Part shown: positions 1 to 8,452 of the stretch, piece by piece
Layout of the letters: every line of letters starts with the position of its first letter
Position numbering within the stretch: the stretch's first letter is position 1
DNA from: Bog-756 sp963756515
GTDB taxonomy: Bacteria; Actinomycetota; Acidimicrobiia; Acidimicrobiales; RAAP-2
DNA: 64,000 nucleotides
Assembly: GCA_963756515.1 (NCBI GenBank)
Contig: CAVWNV010000005.1
Location: 186,001 to 250,000, forward strand
Direction of reading: 5' to 3'
Translations under genes and position numbers: made by a program
Notes under the pieces: generated by a model
Told to the model about the DNA's origin: nothing
Databases searched by the model: none
What the model saw: only the letters and a program-made list of their open reading frames with translations

Positions 1-2
1 CT

Positions 3-290
3 TCCGTGGTGGCAGAGAGAATGGTCGTTACGAGACCGACCGTCACGGGTATCCTCAACACCCTCGAGCGGCTCGGACTGGTCACCCGTGGTGCCCACGG
101 TTCGGACGGACGGATGCGGCTCGTCTCCCTTACGGACGCGGGTCGGGATCTCGTGCAACAGGCGCTGCCTGACGTGCACCGTTTCGAGGAGGCGCTCTTC
201 GGGTCTCTGGGCCGCGCTCAGCAGAACGGCCTCCTCGACAGTCTCGCCACCATCGCCAGGGGACTCGAACGCCTCCGAGCTGAGCGCTGA
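3..290 (+). CDS. MarR-family transcriptional regulator, C-terminal part (cut by window edge)
   Basis: The frame is open to the window edge, so the gene starts upstream of this sequence. The visible part begins inside the winged-helix DNA-binding domain (VTRPTVTGILNTLERLGLV is a typical recognition helix) and continues through the wing (GSDGRMRLVSLTDAG) into the C-terminal dimerisation helix. MarR proteins are about 150 residues, so roughly a third to a half is missing. MarR proteins are dimeric repressors that usually respond to small phenolic or toxic ligands. The next gene (SGNH hydrolase) is 160 bp downstream on the same strand, so co-regulation is possible but not shown. Confidence 0.85.
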   Translation, partial: SVVAERMVVTRPTVTGILNTLERLGLVTRGAHGSDGRMRLVSLTDAGRDLVQQALPDVHRFEEALFGSLGRAQQNGLLDSLATIARGLERLRAER

Positions 291-452
291 CCCGTGCTCG
301 ACCGGAACCCTCACCCCCACTGAGCAGCGGCACACACACCCACTCCGACGATGGGCCGGTTGGGCGGAGTCGACCTCGCCGGTGGCTCCGGCCCTGAAGC
401 CGTTAGGGTTTCCGCTGACACATCGGATTGCCAAGTCACCCAGGGGGGAACC

Positions 453-1364
453 GTGCGCCACCGATCGACCCTGCCCCGTCTGGTGACGCTGGTCGTGGCC
501 GTGGGCGCGCTGGTCGTGGCCCTCGTGGCCCTTCCGGGTGTGGGTCAGGCGGCCAATCCGAAGCATCCCTACTACCTCTCGTTGGGTGATTCGTACTCGG
601 TGGGCTACCAGCCCGGCCTCGGCCCCACGTCCGGCTACACGGGTTACGTGGCCGAGCACCTGAAGATGCAGCTCGAGAACTTCGGCTGTGGAGGGGCTAC
701 GACCACATCTGTCCTCCAGAGCCCCGGGTGCGGCGCCCCGGCCGGCCAGGATGCCGTGGCCTACCCGGCCATCACCCAGGAGCAGGCGGTCCTCCAGTTC
801 ATCGCCGCCCATCCGGGCGCGGTGGGCCTGGTCACCGTCTCCATCGGCGGCAACGACTTCGACTCCTGTTCGACCCCGGCCTGTGTCGGCGCAGCCATGC
901 CGACCATGGAGAAGAACATCGAGACGCTGGTGGGGGCCCTCGAGGGGGCGTTGACCAAAGCATCGGACGGTGGCGCCAGGATCCTCGGGCTCACCTATCC
1001 CGACGTCGACCTCGGGCTGTACGTCTATCCGGCCACTCCCCCGTCCGCCGCCAGCGTGGCCAGCGCCCAATCGTCGATCACCGCCTTCGACGATCTCATC
1101 AATCCCACACTGACCACCTCCTACCGGTCGGTCGCCATGGGCAGCTTCGTCGACGTCACGTCGGCACCGGACGGCTCGGCCACGAACGGGGACGACACCC
1201 CGCTCAGCCGGACCGGGCGCATCCGGCTCCACGGGATCGTGCCCGATGCCGTGGCCGAGATCTGTCGGCTGACGTACTTCTGCTCCCAGGGAAACATCCA
1301 CGCCACCACGGAGGGATACCACTTCATCGGCAAGCTCGTCGTGGCGGCCTTCGGGTCCCACTGA
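453..1364 (+). CDS. Secreted SGNH/GDSL-family hydrolase (lipase/esterase-like)
   Basis: A 303-residue protein with an N-terminal signal sequence (basic RHRSTLPR followed by a Val/Ala-rich core) ending near GQAA. The SGNH blocks are visible: GDSYS with the nucleophile near Ser47, GGND at about 132-135, and a C-terminal IHATTEGYH that should supply the catalytic histidine. The GTG start at 453 is preferred over an upstream ATG at 351 because a strong purine-rich ribosome site (AGGGGGGAA) precedes it and it places the signal peptide at the N-terminus. Enzymes of this fold hydrolyse ester bonds of lipids or sugars outside the cell; the substrate cannot be told from sequence. Confidence 0.88.
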   Translation: MRHRSTLPRLVTLVVAVGALVVALVALPGVGQAANPKHPYYLSLGDSYSVGYQPGLGPTSGYTGYVAEHLKMQLENFGCGGATTTSVLQSPGCGAPAGQDAVAYPAITQEQAVLQFIAAHPGAVGLVTVSIGGNDFDSCSTPACVGAAMPTMEKNIETLVGALEGALTKASDGGARILGLTYPDVDLGLYVYPATPPSAASVASAQSSITAFDDLINPTLTTSYRSVAMGSFVDVTSAPDGSATNGDDTPLSRTGRIRLHGIVPDAVAEICRLTYFCSQGNIHATTEGYHFIGKLVVAAFGSH

Positions 1365-1617
1365 CACGAGCTGCCGGGCGGAACTCCCGACCGCTACCGC
1401 GGGGTCGGCACGACCCCCGGTGCCGGCCGGAGCGGAGCTGGTCCAACCGACGCCGAAATCCTCGAAGAATTGCGGGTTCCTGCCCTATACACGGGACAAA
1501 AATTGAGTCACGATCAAGAGGCTCGATCGTGTCGGCGCATCGACAGGGCAGACGCGCCGTCGGGGTCGGTGTCCGTGGTCTCGGTCGTGGCCGATGCAGT
1601 CAGTGAGGAGTAGCACC

Positions 1618-2037
1618 ATGGCAACCCAGTACGAGCAGCCACCAGCCGGGGAAGAGCGCAGCCTCGGGCCGATCGGATCGATCACGGCGTCCGACGCGGC
1701 CCGACGGCTCGACCGCCTCGCTCCCCTGCTCCACGAATTGATCGCGTGGGACCTGGTCCGCCAGACGGAGTCGGGCTCCTTCGAGATACCCGAGGACGTC
1801 CAGGAGCGCCTTCGACGGCTGTCCTCACTCCAGTCGGGCTCGGTGGCCCAGGTCTACGTGGGCCGGAAGTGTGGGCGGTGCGGCTCGATGCGGGTGACCC
1901 GGATGGTCGACGGCCAGCGCCTCTGCTCCAGCTGCAGCAGTGAGGTCGGCGCCCCTCCACCCTCGGAGGACACCCCCGCGGCCACCCAACCGCGCAACGG
2001 CCACGGTCGTTCGCGCTGGCATCGCAAGGCCGGCTGA
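1618..2037 (+). CDS. Small zinc-ribbon protein of unknown function
   Basis: A 139-residue protein. The ATG at 1618 follows a GAGGAG ribosome site, which favours it over the upstream in-frame start at 1594. The N-terminal half is helical and charged. The C-terminal half has CGRCGS and CSSC pairs about 20 residues apart, a typical treble-clef or ribbon zinc site, followed by a Pro/Ala-rich disordered tail. I do not recognise a named family. It converges on the next gene, with 19 bp between the stops. Confidence 0.65.
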   Translation: MATQYEQPPAGEERSLGPIGSITASDAARRLDRLAPLLHELIAWDLVRQTESGSFEIPEDVQERLRRLSSLQSGSVAQVYVGRKCGRCGSMRVTRMVDGQRLCSSCSSEVGAPPPSEDTPAATQPRNGHGRSRWHRKAG

Positions 2038-2056
2038 TCCGGCCCCTCCGGGCGGG

Positions 2057-2470
2057 CTAGGCCGACTTCAGCAGCTCCCCGAGTTCGGCCCGGGTCGCGG
2101 TGGGGGAGGAGAAGGTCCGGGCCAGGTGGTCCAGCACTGCGTGTGAGGCGCGCACATAGCGCTCCTCGGACACCCAGAACGGAAGGTGTCGCGGGGGCCG
2201 GACCCCGATCTCCACCAGCTTCGCCGTCCACCGAGTCATCTCCACATCCACGCGCAGGGGGGTCCGGAGCCGACCGAACCTGAGGGTGGCGGGCCTGGTC
2301 TCGTCGGGGAAGCCCAACTCCCCCGAGCCCGGCCTCTTCGGCCCGACGGTCAGCCTGGCCTCGGGCACTTCCACCTCGAGCGGGAACGGCATACCGCGCC
2401 ATGCCTGCTCAGGACAGGCGACGACCCTCGATGCGTAGATGGTGGTTGGAGTGGGGGTCTCGTCGAACAT
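2057..2470 (-). CDS. Conserved hypothetical protein
   Basis: A 137-residue protein whose ATG at 2470 follows a good GAGGAAAGAGG ribosome site; an upstream in-frame start at 2587 has no such signal. The composition is mixed alpha/beta with no signal peptide, membrane segment or recognised catalytic motif. The upstream non-coding stretch (about 2540-2610) is unusually AT-rich for this window (TTAATCTGATTAG and similar) and probably carries the promoter. No function is proposed. Confidence 0.55.
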   Translation of the reverse strand: MFDETPTPTTIYASRVVACPEQAWRGMPFPLEVEVPEARLTVGPKRPGSGELGFPDETRPATLRFGRLRTPLRVDVEMTRWTAKLVEIGVRPPRHLPFWVSEERYVRASHAVLDHLARTFSSPTATRAELGELLKSA

Positions 2471-2688
2471 CGGTCCTCTTTCCTCGCCTCGGCGCCGGGC
2501 CCTCCGACGGGCTGGGTGGCCCTCGCCGCCAAGTCTCCCGGGTCCCAGATCATCTGTCAAACAGCTTAATCTGATTAGTCTCATCACAATTTACGATTGA
2601 ATTCCTTTTTCACGCCCCCGTGCGCGGTCATGCCGGCGCTCTGTGTGCCGCTGCGGTCGGCGCCGGTCCGTTGTGGAAGAGTGCAGAA

Positions 2689-3441
2689 ATGAGCCAGATC
2701 GTGATGGTGCACGGAGCAGGCAACGACCTCTGGGGGCCGTCGTCCATCAAGGCCCGGTGGTTCCCGGCCCTGGCCGACGGGCTGGCCTGGCACGGGGTGG
2801 AGATCGACGAGAGCGACGTGACCGTGGCCTTCTACGGCGACCTGTTCCGCGAGGATCCCCAGGAGGGGTACGAGCCGGCCGTCGACCGGGCGGCGGCCGT
2901 GGCCACCGTCGAATCGCTGGTGAAGCGACTCGACCCCCACGTCGACCTGGACGAGCTGACCAAGATGCTGACCGAGAACCACTTCGACCGCCTGTTGGCC
3001 CAGGCCGCGGCGTACCTCCAGCAACCGTCCCTCCGCCGGGCCAGCCGCGCCCGGGTCGAGGCCGCCATCCTCCCCGACACCCGGATCGTGATGGCCCACT
3101 CGCTGGGCACCCTCGTCTCCTACGAGGCACTGTGCGCCCATCCCGAATGGCCGGTGACCGACTTCATCACCATGGGTTGCCCGCTGGCCGCCGATCTCAT
3201 CCGACCCCGACTCGATCCCTGCCCCAAGGACGACATGAGCCCGTGGCCGGGGGCCGTCCTGCGCTGGACCAACATCGTCGACCCCGATGACCCGGCCGCC
3301 CGCGAGACCCCGTGCGGCCGGTTCGGGGGCGACGTCACCGAGTTCCGGGTCGACAACGGGCACCGGGTGCACGACCCCGAGCCGTATCTCAACAACCGCT
3401 GGACCGGGGAGGCCGTCTCCGTCGGGCTCTCCGCCGGCTGA
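2689..3441 (+). CDS. Alpha/beta-hydrolase fold protein
   Basis: A 250-residue protein with no signal peptide. It opens directly with the first beta strand and oxyanion region (MVHGAGNDLWGP). The nucleophile elbow is AHSLGT with Ser138, and a late histidine lies in NGHRVHDPEP. This supports a serine hydrolase of the lipase/esterase or PGAP1-like type. An insert between strands (about 45-110) is acidic and helical and probably forms the lid. It is transcribed divergently from the hypothetical gene at 2470. Substrate unknown. Confidence 0.75.
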   Translation: MSQIVMVHGAGNDLWGPSSIKARWFPALADGLAWHGVEIDESDVTVAFYGDLFREDPQEGYEPAVDRAAAVATVESLVKRLDPHVDLDELTKMLTENHFDRLLAQAAAYLQQPSLRRASRARVEAAILPDTRIVMAHSLGTLVSYEALCAHPEWPVTDFITMGCPLAADLIRPRLDPCPKDDMSPWPGAVLRWTNIVDPDDPAARETPCGRFGGDVTEFRVDNGHRVHDPEPYLNNRWTGEAVSVGLSAG

Positions 3442-3632
3442 CGGACCTCGGTCGGCGGGTTCGACGACCTCAAGGGCGGAACGCGGCCGCGTGATGGCGA
3501 GTCCCCAACGGGTGGAGTGCGATCAGCCGCCGGGCGTCGGGCCCGTCGGCCGTGCCACCCCGGCGTGGGTGTGTACTCACTAGGGTTACTCCCCGCAGTC
3601 CATGGCAAGCAGGTCCGATGGGGGAGCGTCAC

Positions 3633-4331
3633 ATGCAGCACCAAGCGAGAATCCGTTCGACCGGCCGGGCCCGGCGTCGGTGGGTGGTGGCGGCCGTCGT
3701 GGGGGCAGGCGTGTCCCTGGCCGCCTGCAGCTCGAGCTCGACCAGCTCGTCCAACGGCAGCGCCACGTCGCCGAAGGTCGATTCGACCGTGCGCTCGCTC
3801 ACGACCAAGGCGTCAGGGAGTTCGAGTCTCACGTACTCCGCCACCTATCGGCTCACGACGGGCCCACGGAGCCAGAGCGTCACCTTCTCCCAGGATCCGC
3901 CCAACGTCGCCCTCCGGACTGCGACCACCACCATCTACAGCAACGGCACCTCGGTCATCCAGTGTCGGAAGGGCCTGGTCAAGCCGTTCTGCACATCCAC
4001 ACCCTTCAGTGCGACCAACATCCTGGTCCGATTGACGGACCAGTACTCCTCGAGCGGGGTGTCCGCCGCCCTGGGTGTCCTGAAACGTGGGTCCGACGTC
4101 ACCACGTCGACGGCGACCCACGGTGGGCTGCCGTCCACCTGCGTCACCGCCGACAACACGAGCTTCGGCGCGCAGGTCACCTACTGCGTCGCCGATTCGA
4201 TCGGGATCCTGACCTACATCGGCGGCCCGTCCAACACGGTGGCCCTCACCCACTACTCGGCCAACCCGGAGGCCTCGGTGTTCTCTCCGCCGGTCGGGTC
4301 GACCGTCGTCAGCACCCCGTCGGCGGCGTAA
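3633..4331 (+). CDS. Putative lipoprotein
   Basis: A 232-residue exported protein. The N-terminus has a twin of arginine clusters, a hydrophobic segment and the lipobox LAAC with Cys32 as the expected lipidated residue, then a Ser-rich linker. The mature part is beta-rich and has several cysteines (IQCRKGLVKPFC) that may form disulfides. The ATG at 3633 follows GGGGAG at 3620-3626. The general layout resembles actinobacterial LppX/LprG-like lipid-carrying lipoproteins, but no diagnostic motif is visible, so the function stays open. Confidence 0.7.
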   Translation: MQHQARIRSTGRARRRWVVAAVVGAGVSLAACSSSSTSSSNGSATSPKVDSTVRSLTTKASGSSSLTYSATYRLTTGPRSQSVTFSQDPPNVALRTATTTIYSNGTSVIQCRKGLVKPFCTSTPFSATNILVRLTDQYSSSGVSAALGVLKRGSDVTTSTATHGGLPSTCVTADNTSFGAQVTYCVADSIGILTYIGGPSNTVALTHYSANPEASVFSPPVGSTVVSTPSAA

Positions 4332-4340
4332 CCCCCTAAC

Positions 4341-4381
4341 CGGCCCGGGCCCATTCGGCCCGGGCCCGTCGGCCCGGGCCC
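4341..4381. repeat. Three direct copies of a 12-bp GC palindrome
   Basis: CGGCCCGGGCCC occurs at 4341-4352, 4356-4367 and 4370-4381, separated by 3 and 2 bp. Each unit is nearly self-complementary, so neighbouring copies can form alternative very stable stems. It begins 9 bp after the lipoprotein stop codon and probably works as a transcription terminator or 3' end stabiliser. There is no T-tract. Confidence 0.6.
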
Positions 4382-4478
4382 CCGAGCGGATTCGCGGGCC
4401 GTCGAGGGAGCGATAGCATGGCGGTGGTCCCGCCGTCGGCGGCGTAGGGGCCACACCCCCAACCCGAACGGAGCGACG

Positions 4479-4565
4479 ATGGCATCGACTGCACCAGGAG
4501 TGAGTGTCACCTCCCGGTCGTCCCTCGTCGTCCGCCGTGTCGGCACGGGAACATCGGAGCGGTGA
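4479..4565 (+). CDS. Possible small ORF (28 codons)
   Basis: ATG at 4479 is preceded by GGAG with about 6 nt spacing. The 28-residue product is Ser/Thr/Val-rich with a basic centre. Its stop overlaps the GTG of a second small frame (GTGA at 4562-4565), a typical coupling arrangement. It lies in the 430-bp gap before an ABC exporter. No homology is recognised; it could be a leader peptide or simply chance. Confidence 0.25.
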   Translation: MASTAPGVSVTSRSSLVVRRVGTGTSER

Positions 4566-4642
4566 CAGACGTGATCCCCGCCCCGCATGGTGACCCGGAC
4601 GGCCAGGCCGCCGGGTACCCGGCCTCCCGCCTCTCCCGCTGA
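4562..4642 (+). CDS. Possible small ORF (26 codons) coupled to the preceding one
   Basis: A GTG start overlaps the stop of the upstream small frame by the tetranucleotide GTGA. The product is 26 residues, hydrophilic and Pro/Gly/Asp-rich (GDPDGQAAGYPASR). It ends just before a perfect hairpin at 4646. The pair sits directly ahead of an ABC exporter, so a leader or exported-peptide role is conceivable, but only the start/stop arrangement supports it. Confidence 0.2.
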   Translation: MTDVIPAPHGDPDGQAAGYPASRLSR

Positions 4643-4645
4643 CCT

Positions 4646-4668
4646 GACGGGCACCCCGGGTGCCCGTC
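4646..4668. terminator. Perfect 11-bp hairpin ahead of ABC exporter gene
   Basis: GACGGGCACCC and its exact complement GGGTGCCCGTC are separated by one base. The hairpin follows the short frames at 4479-4642 and precedes the exporter start by 95 bp. It may be a terminator, an attenuator of the exporter, or a symmetrical protein-binding site. No T-tract follows. Confidence 0.5.
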
Positions 4669-4763
4669 CCAGCGGCTCTCCATCCCCCGCCCCGTCCTGA
4701 CGGCCGGGTGCCGGGCCTCGCATCCCGGACCGCCGGGACACCCCTCACCGCAAGGAAGCCACC

Positions 4764-6593
4764 GTGGCTGAACTCTCCGAATTCCCTTCCGCATCGGCCC
4801 AGGACACCGTGGCGTTCTGCTGGCGCCAGGTCGAAGGTCACAAGCGCCAACTCATCACCTCCTGGGTGGTCATGATCCTGGCCGTCGTGGTCGCCGACGT
4901 CATCTGCCCCCTGATCTTCGCGTCCATCCTGGGACGGGTGGCGACCCTTCCGGCTCACGGCGCCACCGGCGAGCTCCACACGTTCGGCCCACTGCTGCTG
5001 GCCTACGGGCTGGCCGGACTGGTGGCCATGGCCGGCTGGCGGGTGGCCGGCTGGCTGGAGTGGGGTGCCTGCGTCCGCTCCTTCGCCACCGGGTTGAACA
5101 ACGGCTACGAGCATCTCCTGAAGCTCAGCTACCGCTGGCACACCGACCATCCGGCCGGCGAGGTCATCTCGTCGCTGACCAACTTCTCGTGGGCCTTCGT
5201 CGAGATGGTGGACGTGGCCTCGTGGGGGCTGCTCCCCGTGGTCGTGGTCGTCCTCTCCGCCATCGGCGTGCTGGCCGTGTTCGCCTGGCCGGCGGCCCTG
5301 GCCCTGCTGGTGATGGTGGCCGGCTTCGTCTACGTGATCCTCCGTCGTCTGCGCCTGGTGCGGGCGGCATCCCAGGAGTTCGAGGACCACCACTCGAGGG
5401 CCACCGGCGTGGTGGCCGACACCGTGTCCAACCTGCTGGCCGTGCGCACGGCCGCGGCCGAGCCCCTGGAGCGCGACCGGGTGGCCTCGCTCATGCAGCG
5501 CTCGGTGGGAGCCGACCTGCGGGCCCGGTCGATCTTCATGCGCACCCAGCTGGAGCTGGAGTCCTCCATCGTGATCGGCACCCTCCTGGCCCTGGTGGCC
5601 GGGACCACCATGGCCGTGCACCACTGGGCCTCGGCCGCCGCGCTCTACCTCATCCTCTACTACTCGGCCCAGGTGGCCCTCAGCCTCCAGCAGTCCTTCG
5701 AACACCTCCGGTCCCTGGCCCGCTCCCTCGGGCGGGCGGCCAAGTTCACCGCCATCGCCGCCGAGGAGGTGGAGATCGCCGACGCGCCCGGGGCAGGGGA
5801 CCTCCGGGTCGGTCGCGCCGGCGTCGACTTCCGACGCATCGGTTTCGGCTTCGGGGCCGGAACCCGGCTGTTCGACGACCTGTCCATCTCGGTGGAGCCG
5901 GGCGAGCACGTGGCGCTGGTGGGCCCGTCCGGGTCGGGGAAGTCCACGCTGTCCAAGCTGCTGTTGCGCTTCATGGATGTCGAGCACGGGCAGATCCTCG
6001 TCGACGACCAGGACATCCGGGACGTCACCCTGGCGTCCCTACGCCGGCAGATCAGCTACGTGCCCCAGGACCCCCAGCTGCTGCACCGCACCATTGCCGA
6101 GAACATCTGCTACGGCCTCGTCCCGGGCCACGACTCGGCCGGGGGGCCCGGGCCGGCGGTCGACTACGACGTCGTGCACGCGGTGGGCCGTGCCGCCCAT
6201 GTCGAGGAGTTCGTCTACGCCCTCCCCGACGGCTACGACACCGTGGTGGGCGAGCGGGGCCTCAAGCTGTCGGGTGGGCAGCGTCAACGGGTGGCCATCG
6301 CCCAGGCCATGGCCAAGGGTGCCCCCATCCTGGTGCTGGACGAGGCCACCTCCGCCCTCGACTCCGAGTCCGAGCACCTCGTTCAAGAGGCCCTGTGGCG
6401 ACTGATGAAGGACTCGACGGCGTTGGTCATCGCCCACCGGCTCTCCACCATCGCCCACATGGATCGCATCGTGGTCTTCGACCGGGGCAGCATCGTGCAG
6501 GAGGGAACCCACCGTCAGCTGCTGGACCAGGGAGGGAGCGGGATGTACGGGCGGTTGTGGGCCCATCAGTCCGGGGGGTTCCTGGTGGAGTGA
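4764..6593 (+). CDS. ABC exporter, fused membrane and ATPase domains
   Basis: A 609-residue half-transporter expected to work as a homodimer or heterodimer in the inner membrane. Residues 1-330 hold about six membrane helices (ABC type-1 exporter fold). The ATPase has Walker A GPSGSGKST at 387-395, the signature LSGGQ at 502-506, a Walker B ending LDEATSALD, and the H-loop (IAHRLST). The GTG start at 4764 has an AAGGA site 6 nt upstream. The substrate is unknown; MsbA/MDR-type lipid, drug or peptide export is possible. The gene is not obviously paired with a second half-transporter. Confidence 0.9.
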   Translation: MAELSEFPSASAQDTVAFCWRQVEGHKRQLITSWVVMILAVVVADVICPLIFASILGRVATLPAHGATGELHTFGPLLLAYGLAGLVAMAGWRVAGWLEWGACVRSFATGLNNGYEHLLKLSYRWHTDHPAGEVISSLTNFSWAFVEMVDVASWGLLPVVVVVLSAIGVLAVFAWPAALALLVMVAGFVYVILRRLRLVRAASQEFEDHHSRATGVVADTVSNLLAVRTAAAEPLERDRVASLMQRSVGADLRARSIFMRTQLELESSIVIGTLLALVAGTTMAVHHWASAAALYLILYYSAQVALSLQQSFEHLRSLARSLGRAAKFTAIAAEEVEIADAPGAGDLRVGRAGVDFRRIGFGFGAGTRLFDDLSISVEPGEHVALVGPSGSGKSTLSKLLLRFMDVEHGQILVDDQDIRDVTLASLRRQISYVPQDPQLLHRTIAENICYGLVPGHDSAGGPGPAVDYDVVHAVGRAAHVEEFVYALPDGYDTVVGERGLKLSGGQRQRVAIAQAMAKGAPILVLDEATSALDSESEHLVQEALWRLMKDSTALVIAHRLSTIAHMDRIVVFDRGSIVQEGTHRQLLDQGGSGMYGRLWAHQSGGFLVE

Positions 6594-6615
6594 CCCCGGG
6601 CCCGGCGCGGACCGG

Positions 6616-7599
6616 TCAGTCCGTGGGCAGGTGCTGGATGACGTCGGGAGGGAGGTGGTCGAAGACGTCGGGGGGGAGCTGGTCCTGCACCGCCTCGGCC
6701 AGCCGCCGGGAGCGCGAACGCAGGGAGAGCATCTCGGTGTACTGCTGTTCGTCGCCCTTCATGCCGGAGACCAGCGGGGAGTGGGCCACGTAGGCGGCCC
6801 CGGCGAACATGACGAGCAGGGACAGGGCTTCGAGGGGCCCGTACACGCCCTCGGTGCGGAGGTTGTCACCGAACAGTCCGATACCGATGGCCATGCTGGC
6901 CAGCGGATCGACCAGGACCAGGGCCGTCTGGGAGGCGGCGATGGGCCCGGCGTGGAAGGCGTTCTGGGCCAGGAACACCGAGCCCACCCCGGCCACGGCC
7001 AGGGCGTAGGTCTGCCAATGGGTGAACATCTGCGTCCAGTCGCCGACCACGAAGTCGCCGACCCGCTTGATGAGGGCGGCGGTGAAGGCGAAGCCGACGG
7101 CGCCGGCCGCGCCGAACATGGCGGCCCGCCACCAGCGAGGTCCCCGCAGCGCCAGCACCACCGCCAGCACGATCACACCGCCGCAGATGGAGCCGGCCAC
7201 CAACCACCCGAGGTTGGAGGGGTGGAGATTGCCCCCACCGGGTTGGGCGAAGATCAAGAAACCGGCCAGTCCGCCGGCGGCGGCCACACAACCGAGCCAC
7301 TCCCGCAGCCCGATCCCGAACCGGAACCACGTGGCCAAGAGGAGCACGAGGAACAGGAGCTCGGTGGTCAGGATGGGCTGGACCACGCTCAGGTCGCCCA
7401 GATGGAGGGCCACCGCCTGCATGATGAAGGACGCCACCATGAACGCGAACCCCAGCAGCCAGACCCCGCGCTTGATGGCGTGTGTCAACAGGCTGAGCTT
7501 GAGCGTGGAGTCCTCGGGGGCGTCTTCGACCCCCATGCGCTGGAGCAGGCTGGTCAGCGCGTTCGACAGCGCGGCGAGCAGGGCGAGCAGGTAGACCAT
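6616..7599 (-). CDS. DMT-superfamily (EamA-like) transporter
   Basis: A 327-residue membrane protein with about nine to ten hydrophobic helices in two repeated halves and no signal peptide, as in drug/metabolite transporters. The cytoplasmic C-terminal tail is unusual: after an Arg-rich stretch it carries a short LPPDV-type motif repeated three times at the very end. It converges with the ABC exporter (22 bp between stops), and the VOC-family gene upstream is on the same strand 15 bp away, suggesting a two-gene operon. Substrate unknown. Confidence 0.8.
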   Translation of the reverse strand: MVYLLALLAALSNALTSLLQRMGVEDAPEDSTLKLSLLTHAIKRGVWLLGFAFMVASFIMQAVALHLGDLSVVQPILTTELLFLVLLLATWFRFGIGLREWLGCVAAAGGLAGFLIFAQPGGGNLHPSNLGWLVAGSICGGVIVLAVVLALRGPRWWRAAMFGAAGAVGFAFTAALIKRVGDFVVGDWTQMFTHWQTYALAVAGVGSVFLAQNAFHAGPIAASQTALVLVDPLASMAIGIGLFGDNLRTEGVYGPLEALSLLVMFAGAAYVAHSPLVSGMKGDEQQYTEMLSLRSRSRRLAEAVQDQLPPDVFDHLPPDVIQHLPTD

Positions 7600-7614
7600 C
7601 CGGTCCCTACGTCC

Positions 7615-8016
7615 CTACGTCCCGGCGGCGGGGTCGGCGGGCGGCGGGCCGAGCTGCTCCATGAACTCGAGTCGGATCCCACCGGGCGCCTCGACGAACG
7701 CAATCCGTCGCCTCCCGAACGCCCCTTCCACCACGGACGGCCCCCACAGGACCTCATGGCCGTCCAACTCGGCGTCGAGGTCGTCGGTGAAGAGGGCCGG
7801 ATGGAGGAACCCCTCGGCCGGGAGGGTGACCTCGTCCTCGTAGATGGCCCGGGTGAACAGGGTGATCATGACCGGTCCCAGATACACGTCGGCACGTTCT
7901 CCGTTCCCCCAGTGCATCCGGTCACGAACCTCGGCTCCGGCCGCCTGGTAGTACCGGCAGGCGTCGTCGAGGTCCTTCACCTTCACCGCGAGATTGGCCA
8001 GCCCAGTGACGGCCAT
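7615..8016 (-). CDS. VOC-superfamily (glyoxalase/bleomycin-resistance fold) protein
   Basis: A 133-residue protein of single glyoxalase-fold length. The N-terminal strand-helix (LANLAVKVKDLDDACRYYQ) and C-terminal EAPGGIRLEFME are characteristic of the vicinal-oxygen-chelate family. Such proteins bind a metal through His/Glu residues and act as isomerases, dioxygenases or antibiotic-binding proteins. The ATG follows an AAGGAGG site. It is probably cotranscribed with the DMT transporter gene just downstream. Specific activity cannot be assigned. Confidence 0.75.
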   Translation of the reverse strand: MAVTGLANLAVKVKDLDDACRYYQAAGAEVRDRMHWGNGERADVYLGPVMITLFTRAIYEDEVTLPAEGFLHPALFTDDLDAELDGHEVLWGPSVVEGAFGRRRIAFVEAPGGIRLEFMEQLGPPPADPAAGT

Positions 8017-8113
8017 CAGCCCTCCTTGCCTCCGCCTCGGGGTCGATTGTACCGATTGGCCGATCGGCCCGGTTCGCCGGTTCCGGCCGCCGCGGCGGTA
8101 CGTCCGGGTCCGG

Positions 8114-8452
8114 TCATCGGCCCCGATGACGCCACCCGTCGATCCGGTCCCAGATGCGGCGGGTGAACACGTCGGCGGTCATCGAGGACCGGGCCAGGAC
8201 GAGTGGCTCCGTGGCGTCGAGCCACGCGGCCAGGGCACCGATGTCCTCGAAGGTGAACTCCTCGTCGAGGGAGAAGACGAAGCCGACGATCAGTTCCCGG
8301 TCGACCCCGACCGACAGCTCGGTGTCGCCGCCGGGGGCGAAGGCCCAGACCTCGGGGGCGCCCGGTGAGGAGGACATCTCGATGTTCCACGAACGGCGCT
8401 CCGACAGGAGACCGCCCACCTGGTGCCACAGCGCGTCCTCGTGCGCGGTCAT
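8114..8452 (-). CDS. Conserved hypothetical protein, last gene of MFS-TetR operon
   Basis: A 112-residue soluble acidic protein with no recognised motif. Its ATG overlaps the stop codon of the TetR gene (ATGA at 8449-8452), so it is almost certainly translated by coupling as the third gene of the operon. The sequence has an alternating alpha/beta look (VDRELIVGFVFSLDEEFTF). Function unknown. Confidence 0.6.
   Translation of the reverse strand: MTAHEDALWHQVGGLLSERRSWNIEMSSSPGAPEVWAFAPGGDTELSVGVDRELIVGFVFSLDEEFTFEDIGALAAWLDATEPLVLARSSMTADVFTRRIWDRIDGWRHRGR

Noticed and set aside
3813..5987. Very long minus-strand frame opposite the lipoprotein and ABC exporter genes
   Set aside because: A typical GC-rich antisense shadow: rich in Gly/Arg/His/Gln with no domains, while the plus-strand genes have clear motifs. 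The same holds for long shadows opposite glnN, zwf, pbpA and the MFS genes.
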